Of a stretch of 64,000 nt of DNA, positions 1 to 8,878 are shown in pieces; positions within the stretch are counted from its first letter, which is position 1, and every line of letters starts with the position of its first letter. The stretch comes from Myxococcales bacterium (GTDB lineage Bacteria; Myxococcota; Polyangia; Polyangiales; Polyangiaceae). The notes beneath the pieces were generated by a model that was given only the letters and a program-made list of their open reading frames with translations, did not search any database and was not told the DNA's origin. The translations under genes were made by a program, and so were the position numbers. Location of the stretch: the NCBI GenBank assembly GCA_003151595.1, contig PLXW01000053.1:1-64000 (forward strand). The letters are read 5' to 3'.

Positions 1-255
1 GATGACCGAGCCGTTGCCCATGCTGTCCTGGTGCTCGAGGGCGCCGTCGAGCACGTACGACAGGATCTCCATGTCGCGGTGCGGGTGGCGTCCGAAGCCG
101 TGCGCGGGCTCCACGACGTCATCGTTGATGACCCTCAGCTTGCCGAAACCCATGTGCGTCGGATCGACGTAGTCCGCGAAAGAGAAGGTGTGCTGGCTGT
201 TCAGCCAGTCCGTCCGGCTCCGTCCCCGCTCGCCTGCCTTTCGCACCGTGATCAT
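1..255 (-). CDS. Pirin family protein (5' part; runs off the left edge)
   Basis: The reverse strand encodes the N-terminal 85 residues of a pirin/quercetinase-like bicupin. It starts at an ATG (255-253) and is open to the window edge. It shows the typical N-terminal sequence with 'SFADYVDP' and '[12 protein letters not shown]', then the metal-binding cupin motif '[19 protein letters not shown]', which carries two histidines. Pirins of this class bind Fe and some degrade quercetin; the physiological substrate cannot be told from sequence. The start lies 15 bp downstream of the stop of the SNF2 helicase gene, so the two may be co-transcribed. The C-terminal half lies outside the window. Confidence 0.88.
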   Translation of the reverse strand, partial: MITVRKAGERGRSRTDWLNSQHTFSFADYVDPTHMGFGKLRVINDDVVEPAHGFGRHPHRDMEILSYVLDGALEHQDSMGNGSVI

Positions 256-270
256 GGGACTCTAGATAGC

Positions 271-3200
271 TCACCACGCGCGCAGGCGCGATCGGATGCG
301 GTCGGCCACCGCGCGCGAGCAGGGGAACGGCCTGCCGTTCGCGAGGCACGACGCGAACGCCACCGGGAGCTCCGCGATCGACGAGAGGTCCGTCGCCAGC
401 CTCCCGGTGGAAGCCAGCCACCACTGGACTTCGACCACCAGCGCCTCGTAGTCCGGATCGAGCACGCTCTTCGCCGTTGCCAGCACGTCGGTGGGTGACT
501 GCCCCTCGGGCTCGCAGTCCTCGTCTTCGTCGGCCTCGGCGTCTCCGAGCAGCGTGCGCACGTCGTCCTCGGTGAGCCCCTCGAGCGCGCGCGCGTCGTC
601 GCCGATGACGACCTTCGTGAGCTCGCGCTTCTTCGCCTTCAGCGAGAAGATCTTCTCTTCGATCGTGCCGCGCGCCACCAGGCGCACGACCGTGACCGGC
701 TTGTCCTGGCCGATGCGGTACGCGCGATCGGTCGCCTGATCTTCGACCGCCGGGTTCCACCACGGATCGCAGTGAATGACGGTGTCCGCCGCGGTGAGGT
801 TCAAGCCAGCGCCGCCGGCCTTCAGCGAGATGAGGAAGAGCGGAGCGGTCCCCTCCTGGAAGCGGGCCACTACTTCGTCGCGCTTCGTCGTCTTGCCGTC
901 GAGGTACTCGTACCCGATCTTCTCGGCGTCGAGATCCTTTCGCCACAGCGTCAGGAGCTGCACGAACTGCGAGAACACGAGCGCGCGTCGCCCTTCCGCC
1001 ACGAGCTCACGCACCAGCTCGAGGAACGCTTCGCGCTTCGCGCTCTCCGCCCCTTCGTGCGCGAGTCGCGCGTCGACGAGCCGCGGGTCGCACGCCATCT
1101 GCCGCAGCCGCGTGAGCGCCGTGAACACGCTCAGCGACGCGAGGCCGCCGCGCTTCTCGACGTCCTTCGCCAGCCCCGCGCGGAGGGAGTGCGCCAGCGC
1201 GTCGTACATCCGCTTGTCGTGGGCCTTCAGCGTGACGACGCGATCGATCTCCGTCTTCGGCGGGAGCTCCTTCAAGACTTCGTCTTTGGTGCGACGAAGG
1301 AGGAAGGGCCGCACGATCGCCCGGAGCTCGGCGGCGAGCGGGCTGCCGCGATCGGTGGCGATGGGGCGCTCGAAGCGGGTCTCGAACGCGCGTGACGTGC
1401 CGAGGATCCCCGGGTTCGCGAACGAGGCCAGCGACCACAGCTCGCGCAGGCGATTCTCGATCGGCGTGCCGGAGAGGGCGAGGCGCATCTCGGCGTCGAG
1501 GCGGCCGGCGGCGCGCGTGGTGGCGCTGTCGGAGTTCTTGATGTTCTGCGCTTCGTCGAGCACCGCGCATCGAAAGCGAATGGCGGAGAGGGCGTCGATG
1601 TCGCGACGGAGGAGCGCGTAGGTGGTGACGACGATGTCGCTCTCGGCGATCGCCGCTGCCGCCCGCTCGCGCGAAGGACCATGAAGGAGGAGCACGCGCA
1701 GGTCGGGCGTGAAGCGCGCCGCCTCGCGAACCCAGTTCGTCGCCACCGACGTCGGGCACACGACCAGCGTCGGCGCCGGGCCCTCCACTTCCTTCCGCCG
1801 CTGGAGAAACGCGAGCGTCGTGATCGTCTTCCCGAGCCCCATGTCGTCGGCCAGGATTCCCCCCGCGCCGATCGCCTGCAGAAACTGGAGCCACGAGAGG
1901 CCGAGCCGCTGGTACGGGCGCAGCGTCGCGTCGAGCTTCTCGGGCATGTCCGGCTCGGCGGCGACCGCGAGCGCGCGGAGGCGACTTCGAAGCGTCTCCA
2001 CCGCCGCGTCCATGCGGCCGTCGTTCTCGTCGATCCAGCGATCGAGTCGACCGAGCTGGTGCGCGGGGAGTCGCGCTTCGGTCCCCTTCATCACCTCGGC
2101 GGCCTCTTCGGCGAGCGCGGCGATCGACGACGAGACGCGCGACAGCGTGCCGTCGCTGAGCGCGACCCAGCGCTTCTTCCGCGCCAGCGCCGCGCGGATC
2201 ACGTCGAGCTCCACGGGGAGCTCGCGCGACGAGAACTCGAGCCGCGTGTCGAGCCAGTTCCCCTCGAGCACGACGTGAACGCGCCCCGCCAGCGGCGCGC
2301 CGATGCGAACGCGCGCCAGGCGCTCCGAGAGCTGCACGTCGATCGACGGATCGGTCGCGGCACGAAGCGCGATGAGCCCCTCCTGCCAGAACGCGATCGC
2401 CGCTTCGTCCGACATCGCGATGTGCGAGTCGTCGACCGCCGCGTCTTCCTCTCCGTGCCGGACGATCCCCGCGTTCTCGACGTGCGCGCGCGCGTGCGCT
2501 TCGTACTCGAGGTCGCGCCCTTCTTCCGAGCCGACGCCGTCGGCGGGGAACAGCGACACCTCGCGCTCGCGGTACACGGCGAGCAGCTCGCCCGTCACGT
2601 CGAGCGGCTCGCCGGCGAGTCGCAGGACGATCTTCGGCGTCTCGGTCGGCGGCAACCCGAACGTCTCGTGCGCCGGCAAGCTCACGCCGCGCCCACGCGC
2701 CGCGCGCAGCAGCTTCGAGCCCGCCTCGCGAAGCTTGCCGCGTGGAACGAGGAGCACCGACGCGCGGGCCAGCTGCGCCGCGAAGTCGAGATCGACGTCG
2801 CGCGCCACGCGGTAGATCGCGCCGGCCTTGGTCCACACGAACGGGAAGGGGCCCGGGAAGAAGATCGAATCGGCGAACGTGATCGGCGTCGCGCTCTTCT
2901 CGGCGAGCCACAGGGCGGAGAGCGAGTCGAACGGCGTCTTCGACCCCGCCGCGCCCGCCGCGAGGGCGATGGATGGGCGCACGGTTTGCGGGCGAAAGTC
3001 GAGGAGCCCTTTGTACCCGTCGGCGAAGACTCCGGCGTGCACGCGCATCGCCTCGATCGTCAGCGAGGCCTCGACGCCGACCGCGTAGACCGCCTTGCGA
3101 CCGGAGCCGCGATCGCGCGTGTGCTCGAGCACGCGACGATCGCGCGCGCCGAAGTGAACCCGCTCGCGCGACGCGCCCACGATCTCGCTCGCCGACAGGA

Positions 3201-3849
3201 GCTTCCTCGCGTCGCTACGCCGTACGACGACCGCGAGCACGCGCGTCAGCGCCGGGTCGAAGCGCTCGCCGTACGTGCGCCCGAGGTGCGGATCGATGTC
3301 GACGAACGGGCTGGCCGCGATCTCCACGCGCGTCCCTTCCGCGGTCGGCGCGAGCCACGCGCTGAGCGCGCCGTCGAAGCGAACTTCGGCGTCGACCCCG
3401 AATCGAACCTCGGGCGCGCGCGCGGCGGCTTCGGCGGTGCTCGTTCCGTCGAGCAGCGCCTGGCGAAGCTCGGTCGAGCACGCGAGATCGACGGCGAGCA
3501 CCGAGACGTGGAGGCACGGTCCGAACGTCTGCGCGCAACGCGAGCACTCGCCGGTGAGCGTGCTGTTGCCATCGACGACGCGAAGCTCGACGCGGAAGAC
3601 GTGAGACCCCTCGGCGCTGACCTCGGCGGGATCGCCCGAGACCTCTTCGCCGAGCACGGCGTGCACAGCGCTCCCCTCGTCGTCGTCGTCCTCGTCTTCC
3701 TCGTCGCGAACGACCGGCGGGCGGATGTAGCGGAGGTCGCTAGCGAGCGCGACGTCGAGCGATCGGCGACTGACGAGCTTGCGGAGGAGCGCGCGATCGA
3801 AGAGGGCGAGCCAGTGCCCGTCTTCCAGTGGAGAGCTGGCGCGACTCAT
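271..3849 (-). CDS. SWIM zinc-finger SNF2/RAD54-type DEAD-like helicase
   Basis: A 1192-residue bacterial SNF2 ATPase. A SWIM-like zinc finger is visible at residues about 102-114 (C-x2-C-x6-C-x-H), after an acidic stretch at 49-58. The helicase core follows: Walker A 'DDMGLGKTITT' near residue 670, motif II 'LDEAQ' near 764, motif III 'LSGTPIENRLRELWSL', then the second RecA lobe with 'KAGGAGLNLTAADTVI' and motif VI 'QATDRAYRIGQ' near 1040. Such proteins are dsDNA translocases; bacterial members are loosely linked to transcription recycling or repair, but the exact role is unknown. DEAQ in place of DEGH is seen in bacterial members. It appears to be the first gene of a unit with the pirin downstream. 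Confidence 0.93.
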   Translation of the reverse strand: MSRASSPLEDGHWLALFDRALLRKLVSRRSLDVALASDLRYIRPPVVRDEEDEDDDDEGSAVHAVLGEEVSGDPAEVSAEGSHVFRVELRVVDGNSTLTGECSRCAQTFGPCLHVSVLAVDLACSTELRQALLDGTSTAEAAARAPEVRFGVDAEVRFDGALSAWLAPTAEGTRVEIAASPFVDIDPHLGRTYGERFDPALTRVLAVVVRRSDARKLLSASEIVGASRERVHFGARDRRVLEHTRDRGSGRKAVYAVGVEASLTIEAMRVHAGVFADGYKGLLDFRPQTVRPSIALAAGAAGSKTPFDSLSALWLAEKSATPITFADSIFFPGPFPFVWTKAGAIYRVARDVDLDFAAQLARASVLLVPRGKLREAGSKLLRAARGRGVSLPAHETFGLPPTETPKIVLRLAGEPLDVTGELLAVYREREVSLFPADGVGSEEGRDLEYEAHARAHVENAGIVRHGEEDAAVDDSHIAMSDEAAIAFWQEGLIALRAATDPSIDVQLSERLARVRIGAPLAGRVHVVLEGNWLDTRLEFSSRELPVELDVIRAALARKKRWVALSDGTLSRVSSSIAALAEEAAEVMKGTEARLPAHQLGRLDRWIDENDGRMDAAVETLRSRLRALAVAAEPDMPEKLDATLRPYQRLGLSWLQFLQAIGAGGILADDMGLGKTITTLAFLQRRKEVEGPAPTLVVCPTSVATNWVREAARFTPDLRVLLLHGPSRERAAAAIAESDIVVTTYALLRRDIDALSAIRFRCAVLDEAQNIKNSDSATTRAAGRLDAEMRLALSGTPIENRLRELWSLASFANPGILGTSRAFETRFERPIATDRGSPLAAELRAIVRPFLLRRTKDEVLKELPPKTEIDRVVTLKAHDKRMYDALAHSLRAGLAKDVEKRGGLASLSVFTALTRLRQMACDPRLVDARLAHEGAESAKREAFLELVRELVAEGRRALVFSQFVQLLTLWRKDLDAEKIGYEYLDGKTTKRDEVVARFQEGTAPLFLISLKAGGAGLNLTAADTVIHCDPWWNPAVEDQATDRAYRIGQDKPVTVVRLVARGTIEEKIFSLKAKKRELTKVVIGDDARALEGLTEDDVRTLLGDAEADEDEDCEPEGQSPTDVLATAKSVLDPDYEALVVEVQWWLASTGRLATDLSSIAELPVAFASCLANGRPFPCSRAVADRIRSRLRAW

Positions 3850-4021
3850 TCGTCATCGGGCTATGCCTCATCGCGAGGCAATGGGGGATCATTTTCGCAC
3901 GCGCGCCTCACGTGATCACACCTACGCGCCTCGTCGACACTCTCCGACCGATTTGCGTTCGCGTGCGCTACGAGCATTGACGCGCCGCCCCCGTGCCCGA
4001 TGATCTCAGGCTGGACGTGCC

Positions 4022-4037
4022 GCTCTCGCTCGAGAGC
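4022..4037. promoter_or_regulatory. 7-bp perfect inverted repeat upstream of the FecR-like gene
   Basis: GCTCTCG-CT-CGAGAGC forms a perfect inverted repeat ending 22 bp before the ATG at 4060. It sits in the 210-bp divergent region between the helicase and the FecR-like gene. A second, weaker repeat (TGCCTC/GAGGCA, 3864-3880) lies near the helicase start. Either could be an operator or an mRNA leader hairpin; no sigma-70-like boxes are convincing here. Confidence 0.3.
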
Positions 4038-4059
4038 TCCGCGCGATCATCGAGGGTTC

Positions 4060-5544
4060 ATGCGTACATGGCTTGGGTCGATTCTTGGAACGGCGATCGC
4101 AGCGAGCGCCACCGTCAGTGGCGCGGGTACGGCGTTCGCGAAGGGCGCGGATGCGACGCCGGTGGTTCGCGGCGGCGCGTTCGTGCGTGCGACGGAGGGG
4201 GACGATTTTGCGCCGGCGAGTGACGGCGCAGCGGTCGCGGCAGGAAACGCGGTGCGATCGTCGCCGACGCGCTCCGCGCGGCTCGACATCGCCGATGGGG
4301 TCTCCGTGCGCCTCGCGCCGGGGACGTCGTTGATTGTGCGGTCGAGCTCGTGGCTCCCGGCCGAGCACCCGGGGGCGACGCCCGTGCGCGCGCTCCAGGT
4401 TTCCCTGATGAGTGGTGAGATCGACGTCGACGTACACGATCCGAAGGGGGGCGTCGGCGTGACCGTGTTGTTGCCGGCCGGGCGAAGCGTCGCCTTGTGG
4501 CGTGGCTCGGCGAACGTCTCGCTCGACGGCGAGCGCGCCGCGGTCGCTCTGTACGAAGGAATGGCGATCGCCGGATCGGCGTCTCGCTGGCAGCCGCTCA
4601 CGGCGGGCAAGGGGGTCATCCTCACGCCGAAGAGCGATCCCACCACGCGCCCGATCCCCGCGCGCCCCGAGTCGTCGAAAGATGCCAGTACGGCGACGTC
4701 GTTCGTGCTCGTGCGCGGCGGCGGAGGGGGAGTCGTCGGCGCAGCGTGGGCTCCGGCGCAAGGCGCAGGCACCTACCGCTTCGAGCTGGCGCACGACGCG
4801 ACGATGACGAGCGACGTCACCGTGACCAGCGGGAGCACGCCGACGTACCGCAGCGAGCCGCTCGTCGCGGGGTCGTATGCCCTGCGCGTGCGCGCGATCT
4901 CACCCGACGGCATCATAGGCCCCCCGTCCCAGTCGGCGACGTTGCGCGTCGCTCGCATCACGCTGCCGAAGGGGGCGTTCGCGGCGCCCGACGGCAACGT
5001 GGTGCTCCCCGCCGCGGGGTCGCTCTTGCTCGACGACCCGCGCGACATCGAAGTCGCGACCGTGGTGCGCCACGACATGGCCGACGACGTGCTGTTCTGG
5101 ACGCCGGCCTCCACGCAGATCCCGCTCGGCTCGGGCGCGCGTCGCGAGATCCGCGTTCGTCATTCGCCTTCGCACACCGAGACGTCGTTCGTCCTCGTCC
5201 GGCGCACGCTCAACGCGCAGGTCTGGTTCACGCCGAAGCAGGCGCGCTGGCCCGCGAACCCGATCGACATCTTCGTGAAGGTCTCCGACGAGAGTGGCTA
5301 CGTCGATCCCACGCGCGAAGCGATCGACATCGACACGCGCCTCGACATCGATCGCGTCCCTCTCAACTGGCAACACAAGGGGGACACGTGGACCGCGCGC
5401 CTCGAGCCGCAGCACTCGGTCGGGCCGTGGGTCATTCGTGTCGACGTGAAGGACAGCGCAGGCTCTCCCATCGGGGCGTCGCTGCTCGACGTCGACGGGC
5501 CCGGCGGAGACCCGAGTCTTCGCCAGGCGACCTACCGCCCGTAG
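4060..5544 (+). CDS. Secreted FecR-domain protein with a fibronectin-like segment
   Basis: The ATG at 4060 is chosen because it puts a signal peptide at the N-terminus (MRTWLGSILG..., cleavage near 'GTAFA-KG') after a short GAGGG stretch; an upstream in-frame ATG at 4000 would bury it. Residues about 40-180 resemble a FecR domain ('ARLDIADGVSVRLAPGTSL', 'GEIDVDV', 'ALYEGMAIAG'), which in other proteins is a periplasmic beta-rich module. Residues about 215-300 look like an Ig/fibronectin-like strand region ('GTYRFELAHD', 'GSYALRVRAISPDG'). The C-terminal third has no family I recognise. A stand-alone FecR with no sigma partner beside it suggests a surface or periplasmic structural role rather than iron regulation. 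Confidence 0.8.
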   Translation: MRTWLGSILGTAIAASATVSGAGTAFAKGADATPVVRGGAFVRATEGDDFAPASDGAAVAAGNAVRSSPTRSARLDIADGVSVRLAPGTSLIVRSSSWLPAEHPGATPVRALQVSLMSGEIDVDVHDPKGGVGVTVLLPAGRSVALWRGSANVSLDGERAAVALYEGMAIAGSASRWQPLTAGKGVILTPKSDPTTRPIPARPESSKDASTATSFVLVRGGGGGVVGAAWAPAQGAGTYRFELAHDATMTSDVTVTSGSTPTYRSEPLVAGSYALRVRAISPDGIIGPPSQSATLRVARITLPKGAFAAPDGNVVLPAAGSLLLDDPRDIEVATVVRHDMADDVLFWTPASTQIPLGSGARREIRVRHSPSHTETSFVLVRRTLNAQVWFTPKQARWPANPIDIFVKVSDESGYVDPTREAIDIDTRLDIDRVPLNWQHKGDTWTARLEPQHSVGPWVIRVDVKDSAGSPIGASLLDVDGPGGDPSLRQATYRP

Positions 5545-5561
5545 GCGAACGCGCAGTCTCA

Positions 5562-6947
5562 TCAGCGCGCGTAGACCTTCTCCCAGACGGCGAGGAAGTT
5601 CTCGATGCCGTGCTCCTGGTTGGTCTTCGAGCGCGCGCCGGCCACGCGCAGCGCCTCCCAGAACTCGCCGGTCTGGCTGATGTTGTAGAACCCCCGCTCG
5701 TCGAGCGTCGTCCCCGTCTTGCACGCGCGGCTCGGCGGGAGATGGACCTGCGCGCCGTTGAAGTCGGAGCCGATGAACGTGTGCTCCTCGCCGATCACGC
5801 CCGCGATCTGATTGAACTGCGCCGCCAGGGCGTAGATTCCCCCGGCACACCGACCATCGCACTCACGCGGGCAGTTCTCTTTCGGGACCTGGGTGCCGCC
5901 GGTGATCGATTCGCCCGGCACCACGCCCATGATGCCGCCGCTCCCCGCCACGACGCGCAGCAGATCGTCCGAGACGCTCGGCCCGCCGTCGGCGCGCAGC
6001 CCCATGTGCGTGTAGAGCAGGGGCTGCCCGGCCTCGAGCATCATCGTCATCAGCGCGACCGACGTCGCCTCCGAGGCGTGCGCGAGATCGATCCAGACGT
6101 GATGCGCGATGAGACGCGAAGCGACAGCGCGTCCATACGCGGTGAGTCCGTGAGGATTGAGCAGCGTTCCGTCGGAGCTCCTCTTCTGTTCGACGAGCGC
6201 CGACACGAGCCCGCGCGGGTTGCCGAGGACGTTGTAACGGGGGAGGAGCGCGGCGCCCGTGAGCTTGTCGTCGGCCAGGTGCGCGAACGTGACGATGCGG
6301 ATGCCGTCTTCGTCGACGAGCTCCTTGATGTCTTCCTCGGTATCGAGGATCCCCGACGCCCCTTCGAGCGAGAGGACCATCACGTGCTTGCCGCGCGCCA
6401 CCGCGTCGCGCGCTTCGTGCGGGTCGCGGGCGATCACCCAATCGGGATGCGTACGTACGAACTCGCGCGCGTCGGCGATCTGCCGGCGAATGGATTGCTG
6501 GCGCGAGGGGGCGAAGAGGGGATGCGCGTAAAGCGATACGACGATCAGTCCCAACCCCGACGCCTCGAGCGTGTCGGCGTTGATCTGACTCGAGAAGAGA
6601 TCCGACCAGCTGGTGCTTCGTAGCGGGCTGCGAAAGTCGCCGTCGAAGAGGATGCCGAGCCCGCGATCCATGAAGGCGTGCGCGTGCAAATCGACGAGCG
6701 TGTGTGGACCGCGGCGCTGCGGATAAGGAGAGACGCTGCCGGGGGTGAATGGATGGCCGTCTGTCGCGCGATCCGGAATGGGGAGCGTCTCACCGTCGGT
6801 GAACGTGTAGGGGGCGCGGCTCCTCGGCGGAGACTCGGCGGAGGCGCTCGGGCCGAAGGCGACCGCCGCGAGGAACAATCCGGCCAAAGGCGGCGCAAAC
6901 CTACCTTTCTCCACGATTGCTTTTGCGCGACTCGAACCTTCTTGCAT
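5562..6947 (-). CDS. Exported membrane dipeptidase, peptidase family M19
   Basis: Resembles renal-dipeptidase-type zinc amidohydrolases. Metal-site segments are visible: 'DLHAHAF' at the start of the barrel, 'LSLEGASG' with the bridging Glu, 'WIDLAHAS' and 'GSDFNG'. The start at 6947 (MQEGSSRAKA...) gives a signal peptide with a hydrophobic core 'LAGLFLAAVAFGPSASA'; an in-frame ATG at 6989 would add 14 residues. A Cys-rich insert 'NCPRECDGRCAGG' occurs near residue 350 and is not usual for the family. M19 enzymes cleave dipeptides, often with D-residues at P1'. The gene converges on the FecR-like gene with a 17-bp gap. Confidence 0.88.
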   Translation of the reverse strand: MQEGSSRAKAIVEKGRFAPPLAGLFLAAVAFGPSASAESPPRSRAPYTFTDGETLPIPDRATDGHPFTPGSVSPYPQRRGPHTLVDLHAHAFMDRGLGILFDGDFRSPLRSTSWSDLFSSQINADTLEASGLGLIVVSLYAHPLFAPSRQQSIRRQIADAREFVRTHPDWVIARDPHEARDAVARGKHVMVLSLEGASGILDTEEDIKELVDEDGIRIVTFAHLADDKLTGAALLPRYNVLGNPRGLVSALVEQKRSSDGTLLNPHGLTAYGRAVASRLIAHHVWIDLAHASEATSVALMTMMLEAGQPLLYTHMGLRADGGPSVSDDLLRVVAGSGGIMGVVPGESITGGTQVPKENCPRECDGRCAGGIYALAAQFNQIAGVIGEEHTFIGSDFNGAQVHLPPSRACKTGTTLDERGFYNISQTGEFWEALRVAGARSKTNQEHGIENFLAVWEKVYAR

Positions 6948-7045
6948 AGAGCGGCGTCCCCCGACGAACGAGCGATCGCAGGGTTGCACGCGCCGAAGCC
7001 GCGAGCACGCCGAATGCAGTGGGTATGTGGCGAGGTCAAGGCGCG

Positions 7046-7285
7046 ATGGACCACGTCGACATCGAAGTAGCGGAAGGCTCGATTCTCATCTTCACCGACG
7101 ACGGGGAGATGATCGAAGTGCAGGTCGAGCCCAAGAGCGAGAGTGTCATCAAAGTGATGTCGTCCCGCCCACCGTCGAAGGTCACGGTGCACGGCGCACA
7201 CGAAGACGAAGCGGAGCTCGTCCTTGCGCTGCAGAAGCTCGGTCACGAAGCGACGGCGACGGTGCCGCTCGAGTCGGTCTTCTAG
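7046..7285 (+). CDS. Small acidic hypothetical protein (79 aa)
   Basis: Starts at ATG 7046 with a GAGG ribosome-binding site 10 bp upstream; a longer form from 7019 is less likely. The product (MDHVDIEVAEGSILIF...) alternates short hydrophobic strands with charged turns and reads like a small beta-beta-alpha fold: 'GSILIFTDDGEMIEVQVEP', then 'SKVTVHGAHEDEAELVLALQKLG'. The last helix followed by 'HEATATVPLESVF' suggests a compact cytoplasmic domain. I do not recognise a family. It lies head-to-head with the dipeptidase gene, about 100 bp away. Confidence 0.6.
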   Translation: MDHVDIEVAEGSILIFTDDGEMIEVQVEPKSESVIKVMSSRPPSKVTVHGAHEDEAELVLALQKLGHEATATVPLESVF

Positions 7286-7338
7286 TTTCACGAACCTCTC
7301 CGGTCTCAATCTCTGAGTCTCAAGAAGTGGAGCTTCCG

Positions 7339-7551
7339 ATGAAGCGTTTTCCTTCCGGACACGGCGCGCGCGTAGCTTTCGATCCGGTGCGCAGCGCGAC
7401 GCCGTACCCCAGGGCGCGGGCGGTTCCGCGAGCCGCCGCGATTCCGCGCGAGCTCATCTCGGAGCCACCGAAGCCGCGCGCGCCGTCGTTCGCGGAGATC
7501 GACGTCGTCGAAGCGAACCTCAGCGATGACCCGCGCTACGACCGCGAGTGA
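7339..7551 (+). CDS. Small basic/proline-rich hypothetical protein (70 aa)
   Basis: ATG 7339 is preceded by a good GTGGAG ribosome-binding site at 5-8 bp. The product (MKRFPSGHGARVAFDP...) is rich in Arg, Pro and Ala and ends in an acidic tail 'EANLSDDPRYDRE'. It is probably largely disordered. No known domain is visible. It follows the 79-residue gene by 53 bp on the same strand, and the pair may be one transcript. The case for it being real rests mostly on the ribosome-binding site and the clean placement between genes. Confidence 0.45.
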   Translation: MKRFPSGHGARVAFDPVRSATPYPRARAVPRAAAIPRELISEPPKPRAPSFAEIDVVEANLSDDPRYDRE

Positions 7552-7565
7552 AGCGCGCGCCGCGT

Positions 7566-7584
7566 CATGTTGCGGCGCAACATG
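7566..7584. promoter_or_regulatory. 19-bp perfect palindrome, likely regulator binding site
   Basis: CATGTTGCG-G-CGCAACATG is a perfect 9-bp inverted repeat around one central base. It lies 7 bp upstream of a TTGACG -35-like box and about 85 bp before the MFS transporter start. Short-spaced perfect palindromes of this size in front of a transporter are typical of TetR/MarR/LacI-type operators, but no regulator gene is adjacent. Confidence 0.55.
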
Positions 7585-7591
7585 AATCTCC

Positions 7592-7651
7592 TTGACGGTC
7601 CCCGCGCGAGCGCTATTTGTGGCCGGCGCACCCGGATGGTGCGTTGCACCA
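7592..7651 (+). promoter_or_regulatory. Putative sigma-70 promoter and second inverted repeat ahead of the MFS gene
   Basis: A TTGACG box (7592-7597), a 16-bp spacer and TATTTG (7614-7619) resemble a housekeeping promoter with a weak -10. About 18 bp further on, TGGTGC-GTT-GCACCA (7637-7651) is a perfect 6-bp inverted repeat in the expected 5' leader, followed by AAAGGGGA as ribosome-binding site for ATG 7670. The arrangement palindrome / -35 / -10 / leader repeat suggests regulated expression. Confidence 0.45.
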
Positions 7652-7669
7652 CAAAGGGGAAGCGCGGCC

Positions 7670-8872
7670 ATGAAGAGCAGCTCGGCAGCACTACGGACGA
7701 TCGCGCTCTGTGCGGGCGTTCAAGCGATCGGTGGCGGGTTCGGCTGGTCGGCCGTTCCGGCCCTCATGCCGGCGATCTCGCGTGACCTCGGCGTCTCGCA
7801 CGCCATGGGCGGTCTCGTTTGGGGCGCGGCGTCGCTCGGGATCGCGCTGGCCTCGCCGTTCGGTGGCGCGGCGGTCGATCGCTTCGGGCCGCGTCGCGTC
7901 GCGTGTGCGGCGCTCGTCTTCGGCGCGCTGGCGTGCGCGGCGCGCGCGCTGGTGCATGGACCCCTGGAGCTCGCGGTCACGATGCTGGCGTTCGGGGCGC
8001 ACATCGGGTTCGTCGCGCCAGCGATTCCCAAAGCGCTCGCCGCCGACGTCGAGCCCTCGAAGCTCGCGCGCGCCAACGGGATCGCGCTCCTCGGGTACAC
8101 GTTGGGGACGGCGCTGACGGTGCTCGTCGCGGGGGCGTGGCTGGCGCCGGCGCTCGGCGGTTGGCGACCGACGATGATCCTCGCGGCGGTGACGATGCTC
8201 GGCGCAGCGACGGCCTGGGGGACGCTTCTCTCGGATCGACCCGTCGTGTTCAAGCACGCCGGTCTCGCCGCCACGTTCGCGCTGGCGCGCAACGGCGCTC
8301 TCCTCCGGATCGCCGCGATGCACTTTCTCCTCTTCGGCGGATACCTGGCGCTCCTCGGAATGTTGCCGCGCCTCCTCACCGAGCGCGGCATGCCGATCTC
8401 GCGCGTGGGGATCGCGGTCGCGACGTGGCTCGCGTGCGCGGGGATCGCCAACGTGGTCGGCCCCGCGATCTCCGATCGACTCAAGCGCCGGCGCGTCGTC
8501 CTCGTCGGCGGAGCAGCCGTCGCAGGGCTCGCGCTGGCGGGATTCGCGGCGGCTCCCGCGAACAGCGCGCTCGCGTGTCTCTCGATCGCCGCGCTCGGCG
8601 GAGGGTGCGTGGCGCCGCTTCTCCTGGCGATGCCCGCGGAGCTCGAAGGGGTCGGGCCGGCGCGCGTCGGCGCGGCGCTCGGGCTGCTCATGCTCGTGGG
8701 GCAGATGGGAGGGTTCATTCTCCCGATGGTGGCCGGCGTCGTGGCGCAGTCGGGGAGCGTGACCGCGACGCTCGCGTTCCTCGCGCTCGTGCACCTGGCG
8801 ATCCTCATCCCCGCGTCGGGAGTCGTCGATGTGCGCGACGCGGAAGACGACGCGCTCACCGCGCGAGGGTGA
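7670..8872 (+). CDS. Major facilitator superfamily (MFS) transporter
   Basis: A 400-residue 12-helix permease. The ATG at 7670 is preferred over an in-frame TTG at 7592 because it follows an AAAGGGGA ribosome-binding site and begins directly before TM1. The loop 2-3 MFS signature appears as 'GGAAVDRFGPRRVA', and a matching loop 8-9 segment as 'GPAISDRLKRRRVVLVGG'. The substrate cannot be read from the sequence; the overall look is of a CynX/NimT-like or small-molecule exporter. It ends 6 bp before the convergent lipoprotein gene. Regulation is probably through the two inverted repeats in its promoter region. Confidence 0.88.
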   Translation: MKSSSAALRTIALCAGVQAIGGGFGWSAVPALMPAISRDLGVSHAMGGLVWGAASLGIALASPFGGAAVDRFGPRRVACAALVFGALACAARALVHGPLELAVTMLAFGAHIGFVAPAIPKALAADVEPSKLARANGIALLGYTLGTALTVLVAGAWLAPALGGWRPTMILAAVTMLGAATAWGTLLSDRPVVFKHAGLAATFALARNGALLRIAAMHFLLFGGYLALLGMLPRLLTERGMPISRVGIAVATWLACAGIANVVGPAISDRLKRRRVVLVGGAAVAGLALAGFAAAPANSALACLSIAALGGGCVAPLLLAMPAELEGVGPARVGAALGLLMLVGQMGGFILPMVAGVVAQSGSVTATLAFLALVHLAILIPASGVVDVRDAEDDALTARG

Positions 8873-8878
8873 CGCGGC

